From contig NZ_KB235903.1 in assembly GCF_000332155.1 (NCBI RefSeq), forward strand, positions 1,332,747 to 1,396,746: a stretch of 64,000 nt of DNA. Direction: 5' to 3'. This document shows positions 42,018-52,631 of this stretch, in pieces; position 1 is the first letter of the stretch, and every line of letters begins with the position of its first letter. The stretch comes from Kamptonema formosum PCC 6407. GTDB lineage: Bacteria > Cyanobacteriota > Cyanobacteriia > Cyanobacteriales > Microcoleaceae. The notes under the pieces were generated by a model, which worked only from the letters and a program-made list of their open reading frames with translations, had not been told where the DNA came from and did no database searches. Made by a program: the position numbers and the translations under genes.

Positions 42018-45000
42018 AGTTAACAACCAAATTAGCTAAGGCTACTAGCAATTGCTTGGGTTCAATTGGTTTGGCGATGTGAGCATCAAAGCCTGCTTCC
42101 AAAGCTTGCGCTCGGTCTTGTTCCCTAGCATAGGCAGTTAGAGCTAAAGCAGGCAAATGTTCTCCCTGGAAAGCTTCTGAAGCTCTCACCTTGCGGATTA
42201 GTGAGTAGCCATCCTCAAGAGGTATCCCAATGTCGCTGACTAAAATATCTGGCTGCCAATGCTCCAAAGCTGCGATCGCTTCTTCCACTGAAGCCACCGC
42301 GATCGCAGTTGCTTCATACTCTTCTAGCAAAGCGACCAAAAACTCGCGAGTGTCTGACTCATCTTCGACTACCAAAACTTGGAGACCCGAAAGTTCGTTA
42401 GGGGGTGGAGCTTCGATACTAGGTAGAGATGGGACTGTTGGCGAAATTCCCAATCCGCGACTGTCAATACTCTGTTTGAGGGGCAGCCTGACTATAAAAG
42501 TCGAACCTTTGCCTTCTCCCTCACTATGAGCGTTAATGGTACCACCGTGCAGTTCCACTAAGTGGCGAGCGATCGCTAATCCTAATCCTAATCCGCCATA
42601 AGTCCTAGTTACAGAGCCATCTGCTTGTCGGAAGCGTTCAAAAACATAAGGCAAAAACTCAGCAGCAATACCTTTTCCAGTATCACGCACGGTGATTTCC
42701 ACGTAGGAGTTTGATTCGGGACGAGGGGAGTGGGGAGCGGGGGGGCTGGGGGGCTGGGGAGCGGGGGGGCTGGGGAGCGAGGGAGATGGGGAGGATGGGG
42801 AGGATGGGGAGGATAGGGAAGATTTAACTTCCGCATCTCCCTCATCTCCCGCATCTCTCCCATCTCCTCTGCTCCCTATCTCCTCTGCTCCCCATCTCCT
42901 CTGCTCCCCATTTCCCCAGTCCCCAGTCCCCAACCACACTTCTACTTCTACTTGCCCGCCAGTGGGAGTAAACTTGATGGCATTGGAAATTAAATTCCAG
43001 ACCACTTGCTGAAAGCGCTCTGCATCTCCCCAAACCAATCCCACTGCGGGGTCAATGAAGGTATCTATCTCTATTGACTTAGCTCCTGCCATTAAGCTTA
43101 CAGAATTCATCGCGACTTCGAGGGTCTCTACGAGGTCGAACCAGCGGACGTTCAAGCACAGTTTCCCTTGAATAATCCGCGAAACGTCTAAAAGGTCTTC
43201 AATAAGCTGCTTTTGCAATCTGGCTTGACGCTCTATAGTTTCGAGAGCGCGAGCAGTTGTGGCTTCATTAAAGTTACGGCTACGGAGCAACTGCGCCCAT
43301 CCTAAGATGGCATTCAGAGGCGTGCGGAGTTCGTGGGAAAGAGTTGCTAAAAACTCGTCTTTCATGCGATTTGCGGATTCCGCTTCGGCCCTGGCTTTGC
43401 GTTCGCGATCGAGTAACTGGGCTCGTTCTAACTCCGCTCGCTTGCGATCGCCGATATCTGCCACAATCGACATACAGTTAATATTGCCCTTAGCGTCGCG
43501 CACTGATGTTGCCCACAAGCCGATCTCGACTGGCGACCCATCTTTTTTTTGGCGGCGGGTTTCTAAACCCGTGAGGGCAAATCCGTCCCTAATTGCTTTC
43601 AAGTTGGCTTGGAATTCTTCTTGCTTGTCAGGGGGGATACAAGGAAGGAAATAACCTTTGGCTTCCTGTTCGCTCCAACCGAAAATCTTCTCTGAGGCTG
43701 GATTCCACATTTTTACTGAGCCGTCTTCGGCGCTAAAAACTGTAATCCCCAGAGGACAAGCTTGAATCAAGGCTTCAAGGGTTTGGTTAGTTTCCATCAG
43801 CGCTTCTTCAGTGCGTTTGCGATCGCTGATGTCCAAATTTACACCGATCGTCCGCAGGGGTAAACCTTGCTCGTCGTTGAAGGTTGTAGCTCTCAGGGCA
43901 ATCCAGCGTATGCTGTTGTCGGGGCGGCAGATGCGGAATTCAATATCTAATTCTCCACCTGAATTTGTGACTTTGGCAATCTCCTGTTTTGTCTTGGCGA
44001 TGTCGTCGGGATGCAGCAGTTGCGTCCAGTTTTCGTATTTACCTCCGAAACTCCCTGGTTCTAACCCGTAAAGCGCTTCTAACTCTTGCGTCCAGGTAAT
44101 TTCACCAGTTTGGAGATTCCACTCAAAAGTGCCGATTTTCCCAGCCTGCTGAGCCAGTTGCAGCCGCTGTTGATTATTTTTCAGTTCCGCTTCGACACGC
44201 TTGATCTCAGTCATGTCAATGTAGAATGCGATCGCGGTTTCTTGCTCGGTAAAAGGTTCCGCCAGCATTGCACCACCAATGAGGATGGGGACGCGGCTAC
44301 CGTCTTTGTGGATGTAATCTTTTTCTATAGGTGTTGCTACACCGTTGGCTCGGAGTTCTGCGATCGCGATCTGGTCGAGATAGGCTTGTTCTGGTGGCGT
44401 TAGCCGATCCCAACGTATTTGACCTGAGAGCATTTCTTCGCGAGTATAGCCAATCATCTTTAAAAGCGCTTCATTGGCATAACTAATCTGACCGTGAAAA
44501 TCGCCGATCGCTACGCCGAAGACGTTAATCTCAAATAGTCTGCGGAAGATCGCCTCGCTTTCTTTGAGTGCCCGTTCTGCTTTTTTGCGTTCGGTGATTT
44601 CCTGCGTGACTATACTTACGCCCAAAAGCACCCCCTCGCTGTCATACACGGGGTGATAACTAACTAGCCAATCTCGGATAATTCCTGGCTGCTGCAAGGT
44701 TTCAGCTTGGATTTCCAGGTCGAGAATGGGTATGCTAGTAGCGATGACTTGGTGGTAAAGGGGCTCTAGTAAATCCGCAAGTTCTGGGATTACTTCTCTA
44801 ACAGTCCGTCCCAAGTGTTGCGCGATCGCTCTACCATTGACAGCAGCTAAATACTCATTGATCCGCACAAAGCGCAAGTTTGTATCTACAAAGCACAGCC
44901 CGACTGGAGTCGTGTTATAAAGATGGTCGAGTTCTGCTAACTGGCGCTGGACTCTAGCTTCGCTTTCCCGCAGGGCTTGTTCTGTGCGCTTGCGTTTGGT

Positions 45001-48000
45001 GATGTCCTGAAAGTATACGGCGAGGCCATCACTCCAGGGATAAGCTCGCGCCTCGAACCACTGCCCGGAGCCGTTTGGGGCTAAGGCTTCTACCTGGATG
45101 GGGATTTGTTGAAACATCGCTCTATGGTACTGCTCGTAGAATGGAGAGCTTGCTGCTTCAGGAAATTTCTCCCAGATACAAGCGCCGAGCAATTCTGCTT
45201 TCGGCAATCCCGTCATGTTTAAAAAGCGGGTGTTAACGTAAGTGAATTGCCATTCTTTGTTAACAGTAAAGAAAGCATCAGTGATGCTTTCGAGGATGTT
45301 GGCAATTTTCTTGTTTGCTTGGCGCTCGGCTGCTTCTGCTTGTTTGCGATCGCTGATATCTAAAACAAAGAATGTTCCTCGATCCTTGCACCCCTCGATC
45401 AAACCTCCCCCAGCTAAAATCGGGATGCGGCTGCCGTCTTTGCGGATGTATTCTTTTTCGTAGGGCGTGCAACTACCGTTTGCTTGGACTTGAGCGATCG
45501 CTTCTGCATCCAGAGACCAGTATTCGGGTGGCGTGATATCTTTCCAGCTCAGAGCAAGTAAACGTAATTCTTCCCTTGTATAACCCAGAATTTCTAGCAG
45601 AGCATCGTTAGCATCAATGATTTTGCACTCTTGCTCCCAGAAACCGACTCCGATCGTATTAGACTCAACTACGCTGCGAAACCGCGCTTCGCTTTCTCGC
45701 AATGCTGCTTCTGTTCGCTTGGCTTCTGTAATTTCTGTCAGAATTACACCAACTCCCAACGTCTCCCCACCTTTAGCTTTTACGGGGTAGTAATTGCCCA
45801 GCCAATACCCGAAATCTCCCGGTATTTTGCTACATTCTCCGGTAATTTCAACGTTGAGCACAGACTCTCCACTGTCTAATACCTGCTGTATCGTATCTCC
45901 AAATCGGGCGGCACATTTAGGCAAGATTTCGTGAAATTTTTTACCCAAGTGTTCGCCTGCGGGAAAACAGTTGAGTTTTGCGAGTACCTCATTGATGCGG
46001 AGGAATCGCATTTCTCTGTCTAGAAAGCAGATTCCCAAAGGAGCAGCTTCTAGGAGTGCGTCAATTGAAGCAAAGGATTCGGCGGCTTGAGCTTGAGCTA
46101 ACTGTGCTTTTCGGTAAAGTTGGGCGTTATCTACGGCGAGTGCGACGCGATCGGCAAGGTCTTCTAGCAATCTCAGGTCTTCCGAATTATATCTGCGACC
46201 GGTCTTGGTGGTGACGAAGGTAATCGCGCCTAGTACCCGTCCCCTCGCGATCAGGGGTACGCACAGGTGAGAGCCAAGTTGGAGCGATCGCAACATTTCT
46301 AGGTGCGTGCTATCCTGTGCCGCTGCCACTAAAATATCATCAGTAATTTCTGGAATCAGTTCTGGTTGTCCCGTCCGCATCACCAATCGATAGCCGTGAA
46401 GTGTATAAGTCTCGCCAGCCGCAGGCATTGCTGGAGTCGGGTAGCGCTGCTCTAACTGTTTGGATAAATCCACTTTTGAGGAATCGATGTGGATAGTCGC
46501 TAGCCGTCGCACTCTCCCATCTTCTTCCGCGATGTCAATATAGCAGCCGTCAGCAAGGGTAGGAACTGCCAATTCTCCTACATTTTTGAGGGTGGTTTCC
46601 CAATCGAGGGACGAAGAGAGGACTGCACTCGCAGTTGCCATAACTGCTGCTTGCTGTTCTGATGCTTCCGCTTTTGCCCTAGCAGCTTGTTCTGCAATTA
46701 ATTGAATCCGCTGAGCTTCTGCTTCTCTAAGTTCGGTAATATCGCGAGCTACTACTAAAGCTGATTGTATTGAACTGTCGCTGTCAAATTCTGGAACTAT
46801 CCGCGACTGATAGGTTCGCATTCCTTCAACAGTAGGAGCTTGGTATTCTATTGCTTGCTCTCTACCTAATGCAAAAACTTTGTCTAGCGTTTCGCCCCAG
46901 AGTTGGCATAAATCTGGTGGCGTACCCAATTCTCTGCTAGTTTTGCCAATGAATGCTGCTGCGGGCATTCCCATGTTCTTTTCTACGGCAGGATTTACAT
47001 AAATGTACCGCTGTTCTCTATCAACTCGAAGGATGACATCGGGAGTGTTTTCTACGACTGCTTTAAATTCCTGCTTGCTGCGGTATAAAGCTTGTTGAGC
47101 TTCGACGCGGTAGGTGATATCTTCTAAGGTGCCGACATGACCGATAATTTTGCCCAGGTCTGAGAACATGGGAGCGGAACAAATGCGAACCCAGCGCAGG
47201 CCTCTCTCAGCGGTTAAAAAGCGAAATTCGTTTTTGTATTCGCGGGGGGATTGGGTGTAGGATGACCACTCTGCAAATACGCGATCGCGATCTTCTGGGT
47301 GCAGGAATTTCGCCCAACCAAACCCTAAACTTTCCTCAAAATTAAAACCACAAATTGCTTGACAGCGAGGATTTGTATAAGTACATCTACCTTGGATGTC
47401 GGTCATGAAAATGCCCGCCGGTGAAGACGCGCTTAAGCAGCGAAATCTTTCTTCACTTTGCCGCAGTGCTGCTTCTATTTTCTCTCTTTCTGCCACTTCT
47501 GCTTGCAGCGCTGCGTTAGTTTTACTCAATTCTGCTGTGCGTTCTCGGACGCGGTTCTCCAACTGGAGATAAGATAAAGATAGTGCTTGTTCTGCTGCTT
47601 TACGTTCGGTAATGTCTAGACCAGTTCCTATTACATAATCAACTTTACCTTCTTTGTCTAAAATGACTGTATTCGACCAAACAATTAGGCGGCTAGAACC
47701 ATTTTTTGTCAGCCAATAATTTTCATTTTGGTTAGGGAATACGCCGGAGACTAGGTTCTCAAAAACTGCTTTTATTGAATCTATTTCTTCAGGTACGATC
47801 AGCAAATCCCAAATATATTTACCATTGGCTTCATCAAAGGAATAGCCAGTTATTTTCTCGCACGCTTGGTTAAAACTAACTATGCGTCCTTCTCGATCTA
47901 ATACTACGATCAAACTACTAACTGTACTGATGATTTTCGAGATAAAATTTCGCTCTCGATCGAGTTCTTCTTGATTTTGCTTTAGTCCTGACTTTCTACC

Positions 48001-48162
48001 CTTAAACCAAGCGCTAACTATTAAGGCAGGAACAAATAATACAGCAGGGCTTTCCTTGAAAGTGGGCGACAACAAAATTGCTATAAGTATTGCAGTGCCT
48101 AGAGCCAAAGCCGTAATGCTGTAGCGTTTAATTGGCGAATATAGCGCTTGAATTATACTCAT
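42004..48162 (-). CDS. Hybrid sensor histidine kinase with ten PAS domains and one GAF domain
   Basis: 2052 residues. Two N-terminal membrane helices (~10-50), PAS1-3 (~65-485), GAF (~505-685), PAS4-10 (~695-1585), HisKA with H1610 (LSHELRTPLNAILGWAQLL), an HATPase domain with N box (WNLISNAIKFT) and G boxes (VRDTGKGIAAEF, GGLGLGLAIARHL), then a receiver domain with D1977 (PDILVSDIGIPLEDG). Residues ~1745-1816 are a Gly/Trp/Arg then Ser/Pro-rich insert, encoded by minisatellite at 42715-42930, between the N box and G1 box. The final YSNR and stop come from the family C element. The signal is unknown. No separate output regulator is adjacent; the receiver may hand on to a phosphotransferase. 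Confidence 0.95.
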   Translation of the reverse strand: MSIIQALYSPIKRYSITALALGTAILIAILLSPTFKESPAVLFVPALIVSAWFKGRKSGLKQNQEELDRERNFISKIISTVSSLIVVLDREGRIVSFNQACEKITGYSFDEANGKYIWDLLIVPEEIDSIKAVFENLVSGVFPNQNENYWLTKNGSSRLIVWSNTVILDKEGKVDYVIGTGLDITERKAAEQALSLSYLQLENRVRERTAELSKTNAALQAEVAEREKIEAALRQSEERFRCLSASSPAGIFMTDIQGRCTYTNPRCQAICGFNFEESLGFGWAKFLHPEDRDRVFAEWSSYTQSPREYKNEFRFLTAERGLRWVRICSAPMFSDLGKIIGHVGTLEDITYRVEAQQALYRSKQEFKAVVENTPDVILRVDREQRYIYVNPAVEKNMGMPAAAFIGKTSRELGTPPDLCQLWGETLDKVFALGREQAIEYQAPTVEGMRTYQSRIVPEFDSDSSIQSALVVARDITELREAEAQRIQLIAEQAARAKAEASEQQAAVMATASAVLSSSLDWETTLKNVGELAVPTLADGCYIDIAEEDGRVRRLATIHIDSSKVDLSKQLEQRYPTPAMPAAGETYTLHGYRLVMRTGQPELIPEITDDILVAAAQDSTHLEMLRSLQLGSHLCVPLIARGRVLGAITFVTTKTGRRYNSEDLRLLEDLADRVALAVDNAQLYRKAQLAQAQAAESFASIDALLEAAPLGICFLDREMRFLRINEVLAKLNCFPAGEHLGKKFHEILPKCAARFGDTIQQVLDSGESVLNVEITGECSKIPGDFGYWLGNYYPVKAKGGETLGVGVILTEITEAKRTEAALRESEARFRSVVESNTIGVGFWEQECKIIDANDALLEILGYTREELRLLALSWKDITPPEYWSLDAEAIAQVQANGSCTPYEKEYIRKDGSRIPILAGGGLIEGCKDRGTFFVLDISDRKQAEAAERQANKKIANILESITDAFFTVNKEWQFTYVNTRFLNMTGLPKAELLGACIWEKFPEAASSPFYEQYHRAMFQQIPIQVEALAPNGSGQWFEARAYPWSDGLAVYFQDITKRKRTEQALRESEARVQRQLAELDHLYNTTPVGLCFVDTNLRFVRINEYLAAVNGRAIAQHLGRTVREVIPELADLLEPLYHQVIATSIPILDLEIQAETLQQPGIIRDWLVSYHPVYDSEGVLLGVSIVTQEITERKKAERALKESEAIFRRLFEINVFGVAIGDFHGQISYANEALLKMIGYTREEMLSGQIRWDRLTPPEQAYLDQIAIAELRANGVATPIEKDYIHKDGSRVPILIGGAMLAEPFTEQETAIAFYIDMTEIKRVEAELKNNQQRLQLAQQAGKIGTFEWNLQTGEITWTQELEALYGLEPGSFGGKYENWTQLLHPDDIAKTKQEIAKVTNSGGELDIEFRICRPDNSIRWIALRATTFNDEQGLPLRTIGVNLDISDRKRTEEALMETNQTLEALIQACPLGITVFSAEDGSVKMWNPASEKIFGWSEQEAKGYFLPCIPPDKQEEFQANLKAIRDGFALTGLETRRQKKDGSPVEIGLWATSVRDAKGNINCMSIVADIGDRKRAELERAQLLDRERKARAEAESANRMKDEFLATLSHELRTPLNAILGWAQLLRSRNFNEATTARALETIERQARLQKQLIEDLLDVSRIIQGKLCLNVRWFDLVETLEVAMNSVSLMAGAKSIEIDTFIDPAVGLVWGDAERFQQVVWNLISNAIKFTPTGGQVEVEVWLGTGDWGNGEQRRWGAEEIGSRGDGRDAGDEGDAEVKSSLSSPSSPSSPSPSLPSPPAPQPPSPPAPHSPRPESNSYVEITVRDTGKGIAAEFLPYVFERFRQADGSVTRTYGGLGLGLAIARHLVELHGGTINAHSEGEGKGSTFIVRLPLKQSIDSRGLGISPTVPSLPSIEAPPPNELSGLQVLVVEDESDTREFLVALLEEYEATAIAVASVEEAIAALEHWQPDILVSDIGIPLEDGYSLIRKVRASEAFQGEHLPALALTAYAREQDRAQALEAGFDAHIAKPIEPKQLLVALANLVVNYSNR
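42715..42930. repeat. Minisatellite inside the kinase ATPase domain
   Basis: GGGGAGCGGGGGGCTG octamer-type units, GATGGGGAG nonamers and CTCCCCATCTC/CTCTGCTCC units lie in frame in the kinase gene and encode a Ser/Pro/Ala-rich and Gly/Asp/Arg-rich linker. Confidence 0.9.
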
Positions 48163-48272
48163 TGGAGAATGATGAGTGAGGACAGAGATTAAGGCTTAGG
48201 AATCCCACTAAATAATTTACCGTGCTTGTATCATTGCTCACTATAGCAGAAATATTCAGCAAAATTCCTGAA

Positions 48273-48494
48273 TTAAATACCGATAATTTCAGTAACTAGA
48301 GGCTGATCTTTATCGGCAATTCCTATTCTTTTACCCTGTTGTTTTGCATCCACAACTACTTCCATTAGTGCAATAGCTCTGCGAAATACTTCTGTTTTGG
48401 TACCGCCTGTTTTGTGAGCAAGAGTTTCTAATGCTTCGTTGACTTCTGGCGAAACCACAAAATTTAAGCGAACCTTTACTTTGTCTGCGTTCAT
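48273..48494 (-). CDS. Ribbon-helix-helix type small DNA-binding protein
   Basis: 73 residues. VKVRLNFVVSPEVNEALETLA forms the beta strand and first helix, and GGTKTEVFRRAIALME the second helix, of a CopG/Arc-type RHH fold. Such proteins act as repressors or antitoxins. No toxin gene lies next to it on either side, so it is an orphan in this window. Binding site not identified. Confidence 0.8.
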   Translation of the reverse strand: MNADKVKVRLNFVVSPEVNEALETLAHKTGGTKTEVFRRAIALMEVVVDAKQQGKRIGIADKDQPLVTEIIGI

Positions 48495-48721
48495 AAGTAT
48501 GAATTGCGTAGGAAGAAGGATAAGGATATGTATTTTTTATGTAATGAAAACACAAAATTTTGACCTTGCCATCTATCTTGAGACTGATTTTAGGGGTGAG
48601 AAGTTAAGGCTGAGGAGAAGAAGGTACAATTCTCTAATGGCTGCCTAAAATAGGATTCGCAAGCAATCTTAAGCCCACGTAGTTGAGATCTGGTTCGTAA
48701 ATCCGATTAAAATTGAATTTC

Positions 48722-49210
48722 TCAACTGTTAAATATTAATTTTTCCTTAGTGACATACTCCAATAGTCCCTCACAGGCATCCCACAATAAATCAATTACT
48801 CGATCAAATCCTTCTGGGCCACCATAATAAGGATCGGGAACTTCCCTCAAATCATATTTCTGACAAAACTCGCACATCAGCCGTACTTTGTCGCGATATT
48901 TGCCATGAGGATCGAGGGAAAGAATATCCTGGTAATTGTCTTTATCCATTGCCAAAATTAGGTCAAAGTTCTCAAAATCTGACCTTTGAAACTTACGAGC
49001 ACTACCCCGGAGTTCGAGTTCACGCTTGCTAGCTGCGATCGCCATCCGTCGATCGGGAGGATTACCGACATGATATCCCCCAGTCCCGGCAGAATCACAA
49101 ATAATTCGATCGGCTAAATCTGCTTGTTTGATTAAGTGATTCATGATATTTTCTCCCGATGGGGATCGGCAGATATTGCCAAGACAAACAAACAGTAATC
49201 TGTAAGGCAT
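48722..49210 (-). CDS. Low-molecular-weight protein-tyrosine phosphatase
   Basis: 162 residues. The P-loop CLGNICRSPSGE (C-x5-R-S) is at the N-terminus and the general acid aspartate lies in VPDPYYGG, as in LMW-PTPs. It has the family's usual length. In cyanobacteria relatives act on phosphotyrosine, in some cases on phycobiliproteins or exopolysaccharide kinases; the target here is unknown. Followed upstream by a large repeat field. Confidence 0.93.
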   Translation of the reverse strand: MPYRLLFVCLGNICRSPSGENIMNHLIKQADLADRIICDSAGTGGYHVGNPPDRRMAIAASKRELELRGSARKFQRSDFENFDLILAMDKDNYQDILSLDPHGKYRDKVRLMCEFCQKYDLREVPDPYYGGPEGFDRVIDLLWDACEGLLEYVTKEKLIFNS

Positions 49211-49224
49211 GGATTAATTAAGAA

Positions 49225-49430
49225 ATTGGTAATTGGTAATTGGTAATTGGTAATCGCTAATCGCTAATCGCTAATCGCTAATTGCTAATCGCTAATTGCT
49301 AATCGCTAATTGCTAATCGCTAATTACCCATCTCCCTCATCTCCCCTGCTCCCCTGCTCCCCTGCTCCCCTGCTCCCCCTCTTTCCCTCTTTCCCTAGCC
49401 CCTAACCCCTAGCCCCTAGCCCCTTCTTCT
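49225..49430. repeat. Compound minisatellite: TTGGTAA, CGCTAAT, CCCCTGCT and CCCCTAG arrays
   Basis: Four arrays lie end to end: TTGGTAA (49225-49252), CGCTAAT/TGCTAAT (49254-49323), CTCCCCTG octamers (49345-49376) and CCCCTAG/CCCCTAA (49395-49424). Together they occupy most of the gap upstream of the phosphatase gene. Confidence 0.9.
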
Positions 49431-49493
49431 ATGGGTGGCCCAGATTCGAGTCGGAAAGGGCCACCCCACCTCTCCTAACTAATCGGGAAGGGG

Positions 49494-49838
49494 TTAGAGT
49501 CCAGGGAGATTGAGCCCACCTGTCAGTTCTTCCATCTTCTCCCGCATAGTCATCGTTGACTTATTGTAAGCATCTTGCATCGCCACTGTGACGAGTTCAG
49601 AAACCACATCTGCGCCTTCACCAAGGGCATCAGGGGAAATCTCAACGCGGCGGGGTTCTTGGTTGCCACTAACAACAACTTTTACTAAGCCGCCGCCGGC
49701 AATTCCCTCAATTTCCATTACATCCAACTCTTCTTGAAGCTTTTTAGCTCCTTCTTGAACCTGCTGAGCTTTCTTGAAAGCTTCAGTCAGTTCTTTCATT
49801 TTGCCGAGGCCGAAGCCAAATCCTTGCGATTTTGTCAT
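49494..49838 (-). CDS. ebfC: YbaB/EbfC family nucleoid-associated protein
   Basis: 114 residues. [26 protein letters not shown] is the N-terminal coiled helix; the central [23 protein letters not shown] sheet and the C-terminal helix with [20 protein letters not shown] complete the YbaB fold. These dimers bind DNA non-specifically. The gene lies 120 bp downstream of murB on the same strand. Confidence 0.93.
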   Translation of the reverse strand: MTKSQGFGFGLGKMKELTEAFKKAQQVQEGAKKLQEELDVMEIEGIAGGGLVKVVVSGNQEPRRVEISPDALGEGADVVSELVTVAMQDAYNKSTMTMREKMEELTGGLNLPGL

Positions 49839-49957
49839 AAATGCTTTGTGATTGTGTGTGGGCTACTAATCCGCCACTGCTCTATAGAACCTATTTTAGG
49901 CAGTTTTAGACAATTTTATTGACTACTTATCTTCCTCCCTTCACCACCGATCGTGCC

Positions 49958-50917
49958 TTAAAAAGGAAACTCTCCCAGTATTTTAACCTCTGGCTCCAAC
50001 AATAGCGACCAGCGCTGTTCCACTTGCTCTTGAACATAGCGGATCAGTTGGAAGATGTCGCTTGCGGTTGCCCAGCCGCAGTTGAGAATAAAGTTAGCGT
50101 GGCGGACTGCCACTTGGGCCCCGCCAATTTGGTGTCCCTTGAGTCCTGTTTGTTCAATTAACCAGCCTGCTGTTTTCGGGCCGGGGTTGCGGAAGACACT
50201 GCCACAACTGGGTAAATGGTAGGGCTGGCTTGTCCGTCGTTGATTGAGATGTTCGGTGGTAGCTGCCATCACCATTGCCTTTTCAAATCCTGGCTGTAAC
50301 TGGAAGGTGGCTTGGGTGACAAGGCGGTTGCTGCCTTGTAGTGCCGAAGTACGGTAGCGATAGCCGAGTTCTTGAGGGGTGAGAATTTCCACTTTGCCGG
50401 TGGGCGAGAGGACGGAAGCATTCACCAGAATCTCAGCGGTAGAACTCCTGTGTGCGCCGGCGTTCATTACCACAGCGCCGCCAACGGTTCCGGGGATGCC
50501 AACTGCCCACTCTAACCCTTGCCAGCCGCGCTTAGCGGCCAGCCAGGCGAGGCGGGGAATGGATTCTCCCGAACCGGCGGTGAGTTGTCCTGTTTCCGGG
50601 TTGAAATCAACGTGGCGAAGGTGGCGAGTACCGACGACTAATCCGGGTAAGCCGCGATCGCTAACTAGCAAATTCGAGCCAGCGCCCAGGAGAGTGACAG
50701 GCACTCCCTCAGAGCTAGCCCACTCGAAACTTGCTTGTAGCTCTTCGAGAGTGCTCGGAGCAATGTACCATTCAGCAGGGCCGCCAACTCGAAAAGAAGT
50801 CAGTGGGGCCAAAGAGACTTGAGACTTAATTTGGCAACCAGTTCCCGGTAGGGGAATCGGAGCATACACTCGCCGGTTGTCCTTGGTGGGGGAGTCAGAG
50901 GAGAGAGTCACGATCAT
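49958..50917 (-). CDS. murB: UDP-N-acetylenolpyruvoylglucosamine reductase
   Basis: 319 residues. FAD-binding motifs [20 protein letters not shown] and [20 protein letters not shown], the YRYRTSAL segment, the catalytic serine in SCGSVFRNP, and the C-terminal [18 protein letters not shown] with a glutamate in LEPEVKILG are all present. It makes UDP-MurNAc for peptidoglycan. 94 bp downstream of murC on the same strand; a murC-murB operon is usual. Confidence 0.97.
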   Translation of the reverse strand: MIVTLSSDSPTKDNRRVYAPIPLPGTGCQIKSQVSLAPLTSFRVGGPAEWYIAPSTLEELQASFEWASSEGVPVTLLGAGSNLLVSDRGLPGLVVGTRHLRHVDFNPETGQLTAGSGESIPRLAWLAAKRGWQGLEWAVGIPGTVGGAVVMNAGAHRSSTAEILVNASVLSPTGKVEILTPQELGYRYRTSALQGSNRLVTQATFQLQPGFEKAMVMAATTEHLNQRRTSQPYHLPSCGSVFRNPGPKTAGWLIEQTGLKGHQIGGAQVAVRHANFILNCGWATASDIFQLIRYVQEQVEQRWSLLLEPEVKILGEFPF

Positions 50918-51011
50918 AACAAATGCTTAAATGCCTCGGATTAAAGACGTTGTTGACAGTTGATTGACCCAACTTGTAAGCGATCGCTCTCAGTAGGCGG
51001 CATGAGGTGAC

Positions 51012-52631
51012 TCATGCGGGCAGCTCACTGCGGGGATCGCCCTCTACAACAGACACTCCCAGATTTGGGGCCTCTTGGTAAAAGGCCATCACTTCTGGAA
51101 TGATTTGATTGAGATTGCCAGCGCCGAGAAATAGAGCCAAATCGCCTGGCCGCAAGATTTCTGTCAAAAACTTGGCGATTGACTGGAGACTCGGTTGGTA
51201 ATAAACCTGCTGGTGATGTTCCGCAATCAAATCTGCAAGTTTTTCCCCACTGATTTGCCCTGTATTTGGTTCTCCAGCACTATAAATGTCGCTGACAATT
51301 ACGATGTCGGCATCGCTAAATGATTGGGCAAATTCTGTCAAGAATGTCAGAGTTCGGCTGTAACGGTGTGGTTGGAAGACAGCAACAACCCGTCTGGATT
51401 TTGAATTTTTAATTTTAGATTTGGGCTTGGGTTTGCTATTTTCAATCCGTAGGCGGGCTGAAGTTAAGGTAGCCCGAATTTCGCTGGGGTGGTGAGCGTA
51501 GTCATCCACGAATAGGATGCCGTTGTGTTCACCTCTAACTTCAAAACGGCGACGTGCCCCTTCAAAGTCGGCGATCGCTTTAGCAATTACAGCAAACTCT
51601 AACCCTAATAATCTACCCACTGCCACCGCAGCTAGAGCATTACTAAGATTGTGTTGCCCTAACAGCTTTAACTGCATCTCTCCGAGAGCAGTACCCCGCT
51701 CCCAAACGCGAGCGATGGTACAATCTGCCCTATACTCGACGCTATCTACCGTATAGTCAGCGCCCCTGTCAGCTTCTAGGCTATAGCTGACGCTAGGTTT
51801 AAGGGAGTTTTTGACTGTATCGCAGTCAATGCACCCCACTAAGATTTGACAGTTCTGGGCAAATACGTTAAAGGTTGCGATTACCTGATCGAGGGTATCG
51901 TAGTGGTCGGGATGATCGAGTTCGATATTTGTGACCACCCCGATTTTGGCTGAGAGTTTGACCAGAGAACCATCGGACTCGTCTGCTTCAGCGACTAGGT
52001 AGGGCCCGTGCCCCAAGCGTGCGTTCCCTTCCCAAGCATTGACCTCTCCTCCTACCACGATCGTCGGGTCTAAGCCCGCTTTCAGTAGCATGAAGCCGAT
52101 CATGCTGCTAGTGGTAGTTTTGCCGTGAGTCCCTGCTACGGCGATGCTCTGGTAGTCCAGAATCAGGGCTGCTAAGACATCCGACCGATGAAAAATCGGA
52201 CAGCCTAAATCAAGGGCGCGTCGATATTCGGAATTCGCCGGGTGAATTGCCGTCGAACAGATCACCTGGGGTAAGTCCAAATGTGATAAGGCGATCGCGC
52301 CTTTGCCGTTGCGATTGTCCCCTGACGCGGCGATCGCAGACCCTCCACCTCGACTGATGGTTTCTAAAGTCTTAGGGGCCTCAGACGACTGGCAATCCGC
52401 ATCATTTCCATCTGCCTTCGCTTGGAATAATTCAAAATTGCTGGCATCTTGTCGCCAAAAAATATGAGCGCCCATTGCTTGCAAACGCTGAGTTATATGA
52501 CTTGGTTTAATATCCGAGCCATATATAGGCAACTTGCGTTTAGCTAGAATGTAGGCAAGGGCTGACATTCCAATTCCACCAATTCCGATGAAATGAAATG
52601 GCCTGCCGGTGAAATCAACAGAACTCGGCAT
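51012..52631 (-). CDS. murC: UDP-N-acetylmuramate-L-alanine ligase
   Basis: 539 residues, about 50 more than usual. N-terminal Rossmann FHFIGIGGIGMSALAYIL, the ATP loop VAGTHGKTTTSSMIGFML, AEADESDGSLVKL, and the C-terminal DDYAHHPSEIRATL and VFQPHRYSRT are intact. Extra residues at ~73-120 (a Gly/Ala/Ser-rich segment with SRGGGSAIAASGDNRNGKGA) and ~403-416 (ENSKPKPKSKIKNSKSRR) appear as insertions relative to relatives and do not touch the motifs. It adds the first amino acid to the stem peptide. Confidence 0.97.
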   Translation of the reverse strand: MPSSVDFTGRPFHFIGIGGIGMSALAYILAKRKLPIYGSDIKPSHITQRLQAMGAHIFWRQDASNFELFQAKADGNDADCQSSEAPKTLETISRGGGSAIAASGDNRNGKGAIALSHLDLPQVICSTAIHPANSEYRRALDLGCPIFHRSDVLAALILDYQSIAVAGTHGKTTTSSMIGFMLLKAGLDPTIVVGGEVNAWEGNARLGHGPYLVAEADESDGSLVKLSAKIGVVTNIELDHPDHYDTLDQVIATFNVFAQNCQILVGCIDCDTVKNSLKPSVSYSLEADRGADYTVDSVEYRADCTIARVWERGTALGEMQLKLLGQHNLSNALAAVAVGRLLGLEFAVIAKAIADFEGARRRFEVRGEHNGILFVDDYAHHPSEIRATLTSARLRIENSKPKPKSKIKNSKSRRVVAVFQPHRYSRTLTFLTEFAQSFSDADIVIVSDIYSAGEPNTGQISGEKLADLIAEHHQQVYYQPSLQSIAKFLTEILRPGDLALFLGAGNLNQIIPEVMAFYQEAPNLGVSVVEGDPRSELPA

